Source: Curtobacterium oceanosedimentum
GTDB taxonomy: Bacteria; Actinomycetota; Actinomycetes; Actinomycetales; Microbacteriaceae
DNA length: 59,471 bases
Direction: 5' to 3'
NCBI RefSeq assembly: GCF_020297365.1
Contig: NZ_JAIXIG010000023.1
Coordinates: 1-59,471, forward strand
Positions within the stretch are counted from its first letter, which is position 1. Each line of letters starts with the position of its first letter. The position numbers and the translations under genes were made by a program. A model generated the notes under the pieces. The model did no database searches and was not told where the DNA came from. It was given only the letters and a program-made list of their open reading frames with translations. Positions 1 to 9,600 of the stretch are shown here, one piece after another.

Positions 1-88
1 TCGATCGGGTCGATCCGGCGGGCGGCGAGGGCGAATCTGCGGGGCGCGACGACGCTCGGCCTGGTCCCGGGCGTCCGGGTGGGCGGCC

Positions 89-367
89 GTGACAGGCGAG
101 CGGCGGCGGCCGGCGAGCAGCGTGAAGCCGCTCGCGGTGGGCGCGTTCATCCTCGCGTTCCTCCTGCCGCCGGCAGGTGCAGGTCTCGGGGTCATCGCGC
201 TCGTCCTCGCGGGCACGCAGGACCGGGAGCACGACCACGGATCTCCGTTCGCGATCGCTGCGGTCCTCGTCGGCTCGGTCGTCAGCGTGGGCGTGCTCGC
301 GGCGCTGGTGGTCGGGTTCGGGGTCGTCGCCGCTCCCGCTGCTGCTGCTGCTGCTGGCGCTGGGTAG
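89..367 (+). CDS. small membrane protein, DUF4190-like
   Basis: This 92-aa protein has a short basic N-terminus and two hydrophobic segments (about residues 13-42 and 53-80), the arrangement of small DUF4190-type membrane proteins. The segment KPLAVGAFILAFLL and the following glycine/alanine-rich helix fit that family. Function is unknown. The C-terminus is a run of alanines encoded by a (GCT)6 microsatellite at about 338-355; length changes there would add or remove alanines without shifting the frame. The start is uncertain: GTG at 89 has no clear ribosome binding site, and an in-frame GTG at 122 would begin just before the first membrane segment. The neighbour at 471 is also a small membrane protein on the same strand. 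Confidence 0.55.
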   Translation: MTGERRRPASSVKPLAVGAFILAFLLPPAGAGLGVIALVLAGTQDREHDHGSPFAIAAVLVGSVVSVGVLAALVVGFGVVAAPAAAAAAGAG

Positions 368-430
368 CCAGGTCGGCGGATGGCGCGCCGAACGGCATCG
401 GAGATCGTGCCCTCCTGACGTCGAGGGCCC

Positions 431-436
431 TACGAT
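431..436 (+). promoter_or_regulatory. possible -10 box TACGAT upstream of the 98-aa membrane protein
   Basis: A TACGAT hexamer lies 35 bases before the ATG at 471 and is followed by a purine-rich ribosome binding site (GAGGGGGA). No convincing -35 box is seen, so this is only a candidate. Confidence 0.3.
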
Positions 437-470
437 CGTGTCGACGTGACGTCGATCGAGGGGGACCACC

Positions 471-767
471 ATGACCGGACTCGCTGACTGGGAGACCGAG
501 GGCGCTCGAGCGCGCCCGGCGACAGCGAGCGACCAGGTGCCCGTGCCGGCGTCACTCCGCGCCGTCACCTGGACCGGCGTGCTGCTGCTCGTCGCCGCGG
601 TGTTCGTCTTCGTGTCCGCGGCGACGCTCGGGCTGCGTCAGGACGAGTCCGGGACGGACCTGCTGGTCCGCACCGCGGTCCTCGTGGTGATCGGTGTCGG
701 GGCTGCCGTGGTCGGTGCGGTGGCGCTGCTGCTGCGGGTGGTGGCCGGGGTCGTCGTCCGGCGCTGA
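471..767 (+). CDS. small hypothetical membrane protein
   Basis: This 98-aa protein has a polar N-terminal 25 residues and two transmembrane helices (about residues 30-52 and 68-94) joined by a short charged loop, and ends in two arginines. I do not recognise a family. The ATG start is supported by a GAGGGGGA ribosome binding site 6 bases upstream. It converges on the phosphopantetheinyl transferase gene; the two stop codons are only a few bases apart, so there is no room for a long terminator. Confidence 0.6.
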   Translation: MTGLADWETEGARARPATASDQVPVPASLRAVTWTGVLLLVAAVFVFVSAATLGLRQDESGTDLLVRTAVLVVIGVGAAVVGAVALLLRVVAGVVVRR

Positions 768-772
768 GGAGC

Positions 773-1603
773 TCAGACCTGAGCGGGTGCGCTGACCGAC
801 TGCTCGGCACCGTCGTCCGAGCCCTGCGCGCGCAGGAGCGCACCTGAGACCGTGTCGGCCCCGTGCCCGCTCATCCTCCAGGTCCGGATCGCAGACGGCT
901 CGGCCGCCGCGACGGAAGCCGCCGCTCGCGCACCGGCGTCCACGCCGGTGGTCCAGGCCCACGCCAACCCGGGGTCGTCCGACTGCGCCACCGGGCGCCA
1001 TCCGTCGCGACCACCTGCCGTGGTGACGCGGGCGGACGCGGTGGTGGCGACCCGGAACCCAGCCGGTTCGCTGCGCAGGCCGACCCCGACCGACTTGAGC
1101 AGTGCCTCCTTGGCGGTCCAGGTCTGGACCCTACGGACGAGGCCGGCACGGCCGGAGGGCACCGTCTGCCGTTCCGCCGGGTGCAGGGCGTAGTCGTCGA
1201 ACCCGGGCCACAGGCGCTCCGGGTACTCCTCGACGTCCACGCCGACCCGGGCCGCGTCGCCGGCGACGGCGGCGAGGACCAGGCCGCCGGAGGACGAGGT
1301 GGAGGCGGAGAGCTCCGCGAGGCGCGGGCGGCCGTGCGGCGCTCCGCAGCGGTCGCAGGTGCGATCGACGCGGAGCGACGGCGCGTCGGACACCGGGCGC
1401 CCCTGCACGGCGCAGGTCAGGAGCCGGAGCGCGAGTCGGCCGGCGAGCGTCCGACGACGGTCGGCCTCCGCGCGCTTGCTGGCTGCAGCGGCGCGGTCGG
1501 CCGCGTCGACGAGCGCCGAGGCGCCGGCGCCGTCGCTCCGTCCGAGCAGGTGGTCGCCCGTGTCGAGCACGTCGTCCACGGAGGCCAGCAGGAGGTGGAT
1601 CAC
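773..1603 (-). CDS. Sfp-type 4'-phosphopantetheinyl transferase
   Basis: This 276-aa enzyme probably transfers 4'-phosphopantetheine from CoA to the serines of the NRPS carrier domains encoded upstream. The two family signatures are present: GVDVE at residues 121-125 (magnesium-binding Asp/Glu) and WTAKEALLK at 162-170 (catalytic Glu and Lys). The length matches Sfp/PptT-type enzymes rather than the roughly 120-aa AcpS type, another member of which lies at 21359. The GTG at 1603 was chosen because it overlaps the TGA of the ABC permease (GTGA). It is the last gene of the NRPS operon. The substrate assignment is inferred from position; the family assignment is strong. Confidence 0.88.
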   Translation of the reverse strand: MIHLLLASVDDVLDTGDHLLGRSDGAGASALVDAADRAAAASKRAEADRRRTLAGRLALRLLTCAVQGRPVSDAPSLRVDRTCDRCGAPHGRPRLAELSASTSSSGGLVLAAVAGDAARVGVDVEEYPERLWPGFDDYALHPAERQTVPSGRAGLVRRVQTWTAKEALLKSVGVGLRSEPAGFRVATTASARVTTAGGRDGWRPVAQSDDPGLAWAWTTGVDAGARAAASVAAAEPSAIRTWRMSGHGADTVSGALLRAQGSDDGAEQSVSAPAQV

Positions 1604-2397
1604 CGCTTGCTGATCCGCCGGTACTGCACGACGGCGATGGGCGCGAAGACGGCGATGATCGCGACGCAGCACAGCGTGGCGTAGAGCAGCGCGTTGTCGG
1701 CGGGCCACCCGTGGCCGACGGCGAAGCCGGACGGCGGTTCGTTCCCGAAGCCGCGACGCACCGCGGTCGCCACCGCGGTGACCGGGTTCCACTCGGCGAC
1801 CACGCGCAGCGGCCCCGGGAGCATGTCGGCGGAGACGAACGCGCCGGAGACGAAGCAGACGGGGAAGAGCCACAGGAGGCCCAGGCTCTGCGCGACCTCG
1901 ACGCTCCGGGCGGTCAGCGCGATGAACGCGCCGATCCACGACGTCGCGAAGGCGAAGAGGAGCAGCAGCCCGCAGGTGAGCACCACTGACCCGAGGTCGG
2001 CGTGCACCCGCCACCCGATCGCGAGACCGCAGGCGATCACGACGACGATCGAGATGGTGTTCGTCAGCAGGTCGGAGGTCGTGCGACCGAGGATCACGCC
2101 GACGCGTGACATCGGGAGTGCCCGGAACCGGTCGATCAGCCCTGTCTGCAGGTCCTTCGCCAGGTACACCGCGGTGAACGACGAGTTGAAGGTCAGGGTC
2201 TGTGCGAGGACACCGCCGATGAGGAACTCGCGGTAGTCGTCGCCCCCGAGCGCGTCGGCGAAGACGAACCCGAGGATGAGCACGAAGATGATGGGCTGGG
2301 CGACGCCGGTCACCAGGGCGCCGGGCGTCCGGCGGACGCCGAGCATGTTCCGGCGCGCGATGACGCGGCCGTCGCGGAGGACGCTCGCGACACTCAT
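1600..2397 (-). CDS. ABC-2 type exporter permease (DrrB-like)
   Basis: This 265-aa protein has about six transmembrane helices and the ABC-2 layout of daunorubicin-resistance DrrB-type permeases. The short cytoplasmic N-terminus ends in RRNMLGVRRTPGAL, and the stretch DRFRALPMSR is the typical coupling region of this family. It should form the membrane channel for the ATPase encoded just upstream. Its ATG overlaps the ATPase stop (ATGA) and its own stop overlaps the phosphopantetheinyl transferase start (GTGA), so the genes are translationally coupled. The inferred role is export of the NRPS product, or immunity to it. Substrate cannot be read from sequence. Confidence 0.85.
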   Translation of the reverse strand: MSVASVLRDGRVIARRNMLGVRRTPGALVTGVAQPIIFVLILGFVFADALGGDDYREFLIGGVLAQTLTFNSSFTAVYLAKDLQTGLIDRFRALPMSRVGVILGRTTSDLLTNTISIVVVIACGLAIGWRVHADLGSVVLTCGLLLLFAFATSWIGAFIALTARSVEVAQSLGLLWLFPVCFVSGAFVSADMLPGPLRVVAEWNPVTAVATAVRRGFGNEPPSGFAVGHGWPADNALLYATLCCVAIIAVFAPIAVVQYRRISKR

Positions 2398-3404
2398 CGG
2401 CGCACCTCCCCGGACCCGCCGGCCGTCACCGGTTCCCGCTCGGGCGAGACCGACTGGTCGGTGGTCGTCTCCGTCGCGGGCGCCGTGCCGGTCAGCTGGA
2501 GGAAGACCTCGTCGAGCGTCGGCTGCCGGAGGGCCGCCTCCGTCGTCTCCAGCCCGACGGCGTGGAGTGCGCCGACGACCTCGACGAGGTCCCGGCTCCC
2601 GCCGCTCGCGCCGACGGTGAGGCGACCGGCGCGCCGGTCGACGGTCGCGCCGTGGCCTGCTCGACGGACGGCGTCGACCGCCAGGTCCACGTCGCTGCCC
2701 GGCGCGAGCAGGATGTCCACGCGCGCCCCACCGGTCTGGGTCTTGAGTTCTGCGGCGGTGCCTTCAGCGATGATGCGTCCTCCGTCGATGACCGCGATCG
2801 AGTCGGCGAGCTGGTCGGCCTCCTCGAGGTACTGGGTGGTGAGGAGCACGGTCGTCCCGCCCGAGGCGAGTGACTCGATCGCGTCCCAGGTGTCCCGGCG
2901 GCCGCGGGGGTCGAGCCCGGTGGTGGGTTCGTCGAGGATGACGACCGGCGGCCGGGCGACGATCGCGCCGGCGAGGTCGAGGCGTCGACGCATGCCGCCC
3001 GAGTACGCGCCGGCTCGCTTGTCGTCGGGGACGTCGTCGAGGCGGAAGTCCCGGAGCAGCTCGCGAGCCCGTGCCTTCGCGTCCTTCCGGCGCATGCCGT
3101 AGAGCTCACCGACCATCGTCAGGTTCTCGAACCCGGTGAGCTTCTCGTCGACCGCCGCGTACTGGCCGGACACCCCGAGGCGCTGTCGCACGGCGTGTCC
3201 CTCGGTGAGCACCGATCGTCCGGCGACGAAGGCATCCCCGGAGTCGGGCTGCAGCAGGGTCGTCAGGACGCGCACGGTCGTGGTCTTCCCCGCACCGTTC
3301 GGCCCGAGGAGCCCCTGGACCGTCCCCTCGGGCACCTCGAGCTCGACGCCGTCGAGCGCCTGGTGGCTCCCGAAGCGCTTCGTGATCCCTCGGACGGAGA
3401 TCAC
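2394..3404 (-). CDS. ABC transporter ATP-binding protein (DrrA-like)
   Basis: This 336-aa ATPase energises the DrrB-like permease. Visible motifs are Walker A GPNGAGKT (residues 34-41), the signature YSGGMRRRLDLA, Walker B VVILDEPTTGLDP, and a C-terminal domain of about 100 residues with the LDEVFLQLTG motif found in DrrA-type exporters. The GTG at 3404 was chosen because it overlaps the MbtH stop (GTGA) and gives the standard N-terminus [12 protein letters not shown] longer upstream reading frame exists but would cover most of mbtH. ABC exporters of this type are common partners of NRPS operons and usually carry the peptide product out of the cell. Confidence 0.88.
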   Translation of the reverse strand: MISVRGITKRFGSHQALDGVELEVPEGTVQGLLGPNGAGKTTTVRVLTTLLQPDSGDAFVAGRSVLTEGHAVRQRLGVSGQYAAVDEKLTGFENLTMVGELYGMRRKDAKARARELLRDFRLDDVPDDKRAGAYSGGMRRRLDLAGAIVARPPVVILDEPTTGLDPRGRRDTWDAIESLASGGTTVLLTTQYLEEADQLADSIAVIDGGRIIAEGTAAELKTQTGGARVDILLAPGSDVDLAVDAVRRAGHGATVDRRAGRLTVGASGGSRDLVEVVGALHAVGLETTEAALRQPTLDEVFLQLTGTAPATETTTDQSVSPEREPVTAGGSGEVRR

Positions 3405-3610
3405 GAGGCCACGCGGTGACTCTCGACGGACGGTGTGATGTCGTGCCAGTGCTCCGACACGTAGTCGGTGCAGTCCGCCTTGACGGCGGGACCGAAGACC
3501 GCGACCCAGCCTCGGGGGACGTCGGCGAACTCCGGCCAGAGCGAGTGCTGTCCTGCTTCGTTCACCAGCACCCGGAAGGTGCCGTCCTGATCGTCGAACG
3601 GGTTCGTCAC
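3401..3610 (-). CDS. mbtH: MbtH-like protein
   Basis: This 69-aa protein belongs to the MbtH family, small chaperone-like partners that bind adenylation domains and are often needed for their folding or activity. Family features are [12 protein letters not shown], the VPRGW segment and the C-terminal WHDITP (the family usually has W-TD-RP). The GTG start overlaps the NRPS stop codon (GTGA). One MbtH copy next to a three-module synthetase suggests it serves all three adenylation domains. Confidence 0.93.
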   Translation of the reverse strand: MTNPFDDQDGTFRVLVNEAGQHSLWPEFADVPRGWVAVFGPAVKADCTDYVSEHWHDITPSVESHRVAS

Positions 3611-6600
3611 GGTCGATCCTCCTCTGTGTCGGCGACGGTTGTCGTCTCACCAGGGTCTTCGGAGCCGGCGCCGGATCGGTTCGATCCGGCCGGGTCTGTT
3701 CCCCGCCCCGCCGCCCGATCGGGCGCTGCCAGGAACTCGTCGAGCAGCGGTGCGATGTCGTCCAGCGCCCGGTCGGCGAGCATGTCCTGGTGCCGGACCC
3801 CGACGGGGCTCGATGTCACCCGCCCGGTGACGAACCGCGCCCACGCCTCCGGGGCGGGCCGGTCCGCCGGCACGTCCTCGGTCGCGGCGAACACGTGGAG
3901 GTCACCGTCGACGACGGGGACCGGCGCCTCGTCCAGGAGCTCGCCGAGCCGCCGGAACCGGCGGACCATGCGGTCGACCACGTGTCCCGGCACGTCGGCG
4001 AGCGGATTGCCCGCCTCGGCGAGCAGCGCGAGCACGCGGGCACCGTCGAGGTCGTCCGTCGGGGGCGTCACCCCGTTCGCGTCGAGGAACCCACGCCACA
4101 TGGCGTCGGTGTCCGCGACACCGGCGAGTGCCGGTGCCTCGGACGGGTAGGCGTCGAGGACCGCGAGGAGCGCCACCTCGTCGCCCTCCTCCTGCAGCCG
4201 GGCCGCGATGTGGTGCGCGAGTCGCCCACCGAACGAGTACCCCACGAGCAGGTACGGTCCGTGCGGCTGTTCACCGCGGATGGCGGTGACGTACTCGGTG
4301 AGCAGCTCCGCGAACGATCCGGCCGTCGGGGGTTCGGGCTGGTCCGGCGCGATGCCCGGCATCTGGACGCCGAGGATCGGTCGGGTCGTGGCCAGACGCG
4401 AGACGAACGACGAGAACTTCCACGCGACGCCGCTCGCGGGGTGCACCGCGAACACCGGGGTGCCGTGCCCGGTCGGGCGCAGGGGCAGGATCGTCCGGAG
4501 CGACTCGGCGACGTCCGCCTCGCCGGACTCGACGAGGGCGGCGAGTCCGGCGACGGTCGGCGCCTGGAAGAGCGCCTGCACCGGCAGGTCCGCACCGAGC
4601 GCGTCGTTGATCGCCTGGATCGTCGGCTGTGCGACGAACGAGTGCCCTCCGAGTGCGAAGAACGAGTCGTCGGCTCGGACGTCGTCGACGCCGAGCGTCG
4701 CGGAGAACGCCGCGGCCACGGCGCGTTCCGCCGGTCCGCTCGGAGCCGCGCCGGTCCCCCCGCCGAGCCGGAGCTCGGGGAGCGCCCGCACGTCGACCTT
4801 GCCGTTCGGCGTGAGCGGGACCGCGTCGATCGGCGCGATCCCCGCGGGCACCATGTAGTCGGGGACGCGGGAGCGGACGCGGTCGGACAGGGCACCGAGG
4901 AAGGTGTCGGTGGCGGGGACGTCGGTCACGACCCACGCGCCGAGCTCGGTGCCGCGAGGGGTGTCGACCGGGCGGACCACGGCCTGGGCGACACCGTCGG
5001 CGTCGCGGAGCAGCGCCTCGACCTCGCCCGGCTCCACCCGGTGACCACGGATCTTCACCTGCCCGTCGCTGCGTCCCAACGAGGTGACGGCGGGGCGGTC
5101 GTCCCCGTCGGCGTCCCGTCGCACGACGAGGTCGCCCGTCCGGTACATCCGCGAGCCGTCCGCTGCGAAGGGGTCCGCGACGAAGCGGTCGGCCGTCGCA
5201 CCCGCGCGGCCGAGGTACCCGTGGGCGAGCTGCGCACCGGCGAGCCACAGCTCGCCGACGCTGCCGACCGGGGTCGGGCGGAGGCGGGCGTCGAGGACGT
5301 AGCCGACGGTGGAGACCGTCGTCGCGCCGAGCTGCGGGGTGGTGCTGTCCGCGACCCGGGCGACCATCGAGTCGACACCGACCTCGGTCGGTCCGTAGAG
5401 GTTCCAGGCCTCGACCGCAGGACGGTCGCGCAGCCACGTCCACAGCCCCGCGTCGAGCGGTTCCCCGCCGAGCAGCAGGACGAACGGGTCGGCCGTGTCC
5501 CGGCTATCGAACAGCGTTCCGAGGTCCGTCTGCCCGGCGAGTGCGGTGACGTAGCTCGGCGTGGTCTCCCAGGCGTCGATCGCCCGGTCGGCGAGGAACG
5601 TCACCAGCGCCCGGGGGTCGCGCCGGGTGGCATCGTCGACGACGTGCACCTCGTGACCGGCGGCGAGCCAGACCACGGGGTCCATCGCCGCGTCGAACCC
5701 GACACCGGTGGTGTGCGCGAGGCGCACGCGTCGGTCCGCGGGGTCCGGCAGCAGCGTCGCGCGGTGGCTCGACAGGAGCGCGGCCAGCGCGCGGTGCGGC
5801 ACCTGGACGGCCTTCGGTTCGCCCGTCGTGCCGGACGTGAACACCAGGTAGGCGGGGTCGTCGGCAGCCGGCGCCGCCGGCTCGCGTCGCTCTGCCGCCA
5901 CGGGAGACGACGCGCGGTCGCCGTCGCCGTCGCGGTCGCCGTCGCCGTCGCGGTCGCCGTCGCCGTCGATCCGGAGCATCCGGTGCGACGGCACACCCGC
6001 GTCGGACGCGGCGAGGGTCGCCACGTCGACGGCGGTCGCGTCCGCGTCGGCTGCGCCGTCCTGGAGGCCGTGGTGCAGCACCAGGGCGACGGCGGCGGTC
6101 CGGAGCATGGTCGCGATCCGGTCGCGTGGCAGCTCCACGTCGACCGGCGCGGCCACCCCACCGGCTCGCCACACCGCGAGCAGAGCGGCGACGGTGTCGA
6201 CGCCGCGGTGCAGCGGCAGCGCGACGACCTCGCCTCGTCGGAGGCCTGCGGCCGTCATCCTCGCAACGAGCCCGTCGACGCGGGCATCGAGCTCCGCCGT
6301 GGTCAGGGAGTGGCTCCCCGAGACGATCGCGGGGGTGTCCGGGCGGGCCGCGACCGACGCGGCGAACGCCTCGAGCAGGGATTCCTGCCCGTCGGTGGCG
6401 GTCGCCGGCCAGGCGGCGAGCCGTCCGGCGGCGGGGTCGACGGGGACGTCGAGCAGGGGCAGTCGCGGGGCGGCGGACGCTCCCGCCAGGAACGCGGTCC
6501 ACCGGTCGACGAACCCCTGCGCTGCGGCGTCGCTGAACATCGACGCGTCGTACTCCAGGACGCCGTCGACGACACCGGAGGGGCGCGGGCGGAGGGTGAA

Positions 6601-9600
6601 CGACAGGTCGACCTTCGCCGAACCGGTGGTGTCCGGTTCGATCCGCTCGGTCGTGACGCCGGGCAGGGCGATCGCCACCCCGCTGTCCTCCTCGACGGAG
6701 AGCATGGTCTGGAACAGCGGGTGGCGTCCGAGTCGACGCTCCGGGGCCATCGCCTCGACGATGCGCTCGAACGGCACCGACTCGTGCTCGATCGCGCGCA
6801 GGGTCGCCGCCCGTGCTCGTTCGATGGTCTCGACCAGGTGCGGTGCGTCCGCCATCTCGATGCGCAGCGGCAGGGTGTTCACGAAGAAGCCCACGAGCTC
6901 CGCCGTGTCCGGGTCGGAACGCCCGGCCGACGGCGATCCGATCACGACGTCGTCGCCGGCGCCGATGCGGTGCAGGTAGCCCGCGAGTGCGGCGAGCCAG
7001 GCGTGGAACCCGCTGGCCTGCGCCTGCCCGGCAGCGGCGTGCAGTGCGGACACGACGTCCTCGGGCACGGTGAACCGCAGCTGGCGGGCAGCACGGGTGA
7101 CCGACTCCGGACGCCGTCCGTCCGCGGGCAGGTCGAGCTCGTCCGGGATGCCGGCGAGCTGCTCGACCCACGCCGAGAGCGATGCGTCGTGCCGGCCGCC
7201 GTCGGCGTCGAGGAGCGCGCGCTGCATCCGCGCGAAGTCGGCGTACTGCACCTCGAGCGGACGCTGCGCGCGAGCGGTGCTCCCGGTCCGGGCGGCGTAG
7301 GCGGTGGCGATGTCCCGCGCGAGCGGAGCGAGGGACGCACCGTCGGTGGCGATGTGGTGGATGAGCAGGTCGAGGCGCCACCGCTGCTCCCCCGTCGCGA
7401 CGAGTCCGGCACGGACCGGCAGGTCGACCGTCAGGTCGAAGCCGACCGACGTGTCGACGGCGTCGCCGGTGACGATCCCGGGTGTCGCGTCGTGGACGCG
7501 CTGCGTCGGCCGACCGTCGACCTCCGGGTAGGTCGTGCGGAGGACCTCGTGACGCTCGACGACGTCGTCGACGGCGCCCGCGAACGCGTCGGCGTCCAGG
7601 TCGCCCTGGAAGGTCGCCTGCAGCAGCACGGAGTAGTCGGTGGAGGCGGGGTCGAGCCGGTTGAGGAACCACAGCCGCGCCTGGTTCGGCGACAGCGGCA
7701 GCTGCTCGCCGTCGCGTCGCGGGTTCGCCGCCGCCCACGCACGGAGCGCCGGCGCATCGTGCCGCTCCTCCTGCGGCGTGGTGCTCCCCGCGGAACCGAC
7801 CGCCGCCAGGAGGCCGGCCGGGGTGGGGGCGTCGAAGATGCTCCGGAGCGGCAGGGTGGCTCCGAGTTCGTCCCGGATCCGTCCCATGAGTCCGACCGCC
7901 AGGAGCGAGTGGCCGCCGAGCGCGAAGAAGTCGTCCTGCATGCCGACGTCGTGCACACCGAGCACGTCGCCGAAGACACGGCTGATCGTCCGCTCGTCCT
8001 CGGTCACGGGCCGGTCGCCTCCACCGGTCGACGAGGGCTCGGGCAGTGCGGCGGTGTCGAGCTTGCCGTTCGGCGTCAACGGGATGGAGTCCACGACCGC
8101 GATGGCCGTGGGCACCATGTAGTCGGGCAGGTCGGCCGCCACGGACCGTCGGACGGCCTGCTCGTCGACCGTCCCGACGACCCACGCCACGAGGCGTGCG
8201 GTGTCCGGACCGGCGGGCGCGACGATGCGCGCCACGGCGGCCTCGACGCCGTCGATCCGCTCCAGCGCCCGGGCGACGTCGGCCAGCTCGATCCGGTACC
8301 CCCGGAGCTTGACCTGGTCGTCGTCGCGGCGCAGGAACTCGAGCTCCCCGGTGGCGCGACGGCGGACGACGTCCCCGGTCCGGTACATGCGGGTCCCGTC
8401 ACCCTGCGGGTCGGCGACGAAGCGTCCGGCCGTCTCTGCGGGTCGTCCGCGGTAGCCGTGCGCGAGGGAACCGCCCGACAGGTAGAGCTCTCCCTCGACC
8501 CCGGGCGGGACCGGCTGCAGGAAGTCGTCCAGGACCCGGGCCGTGACGTTGGCGATCGGCCAGCCGATGGTCACCTCCCCCGGTTCGATCCGGGCGACGA
8601 CGGCGTCGACCGTGCTCTCGCTCGGCCCGTACAGGTTCCAACCGTCGATGTGGTCGGCCTCGGCGATCTGGTCCCACAGGTCGGGCGGCACCGCTTCGCC
8701 GCCCACCGCGACGGTCAGGTGGCCCTCGTGCTCCGCCACGGCGTCGAGGAGTCCCACCGCGGCGAGCTGCCGGGCGTACGACGGTGTGGTCTCGATGACG
8801 TCGATGCCGTGCCCGACGACGGTGCGGACGACGGCCTCGGCGTTGGTCCGGGTGGCGTCGTCGGCCACCTCGAGCGTCGTCCCCGCGACGAGCCACAGGA
8901 TCGGGTCCCACGCCGCGTCGAACCCGAGCCCGGACAGGTGCAGCATCCGCGGGGTGCGTCCTCCGACGCGGTCGCGGACCGGCCGGATCATGGCGTCCTC
9001 GTGCTGCGCGAGCACGTTGGCGAGCGACCCGTGGGACACCTGCACGCCCTTCGGCGTCCCGGTGGTGCCGGACGTGTAGACGAGGTACGCCACGTCCTCC
9101 GGCTCCGGGGCGACGGGCCGCGTGCCGAGGCCGGTCGCGCCGACGAGGTCCGCCGGCGGGACGACCTGCACGGACACGCCCGCCGTGGCGGCGACCGTGC
9201 GAGCGCGTTCCGCGTCGTCCGTGACGACGACGGACGGCTCCGCCCCCGCGAAGATCTGACCGACACGCGTGTCCGGGTAGGCGACGTCGACCGGCACCGC
9301 GACGGCGCCGGCCCGGAGGACCCCGAGCACGACCGTGATGGCGTCCGCACTGCGCGGGAGGGCGACGGCGACGCGGTCACCCCGGCCGACGCCGAGCGTC
9401 GACAGGCCGGTCGCGACGGCCGTGGTCCGCGCTGCGAGCTCGGCGAAGGACGTCGTGCCGGCGGTGTCGACGAGCGCGTCGGCGTCGGGGGTGCGGGCGA
9501 CCGTGGCGTCGAGGCGGTCGAGGACGGTCCCCGTCACGTCGACGGTCCGCCCCCGCGCCTGCCGGTCGAGGGCGAGGGCGGTCTCGGCGTCCACGTTCGG

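Noticed and set aside
338..355. (GCT)6 as a phase-variation switch
   Set aside because: A triplet repeat changes alanine number but not the frame, so on/off switching is not expected.
1604..2014. Upstream extension of the phosphopantetheinyl transferase frame
   Set aside because: It overlaps the permease gene and has no homology-like motifs; GTG 1603 overlaps the permease stop.
3405..3650. Upstream extension of the DrrA-like ATPase frame
   Set aside because: It overlaps the MbtH gene almost entirely; GTG 3404 fits the standard N-terminus.
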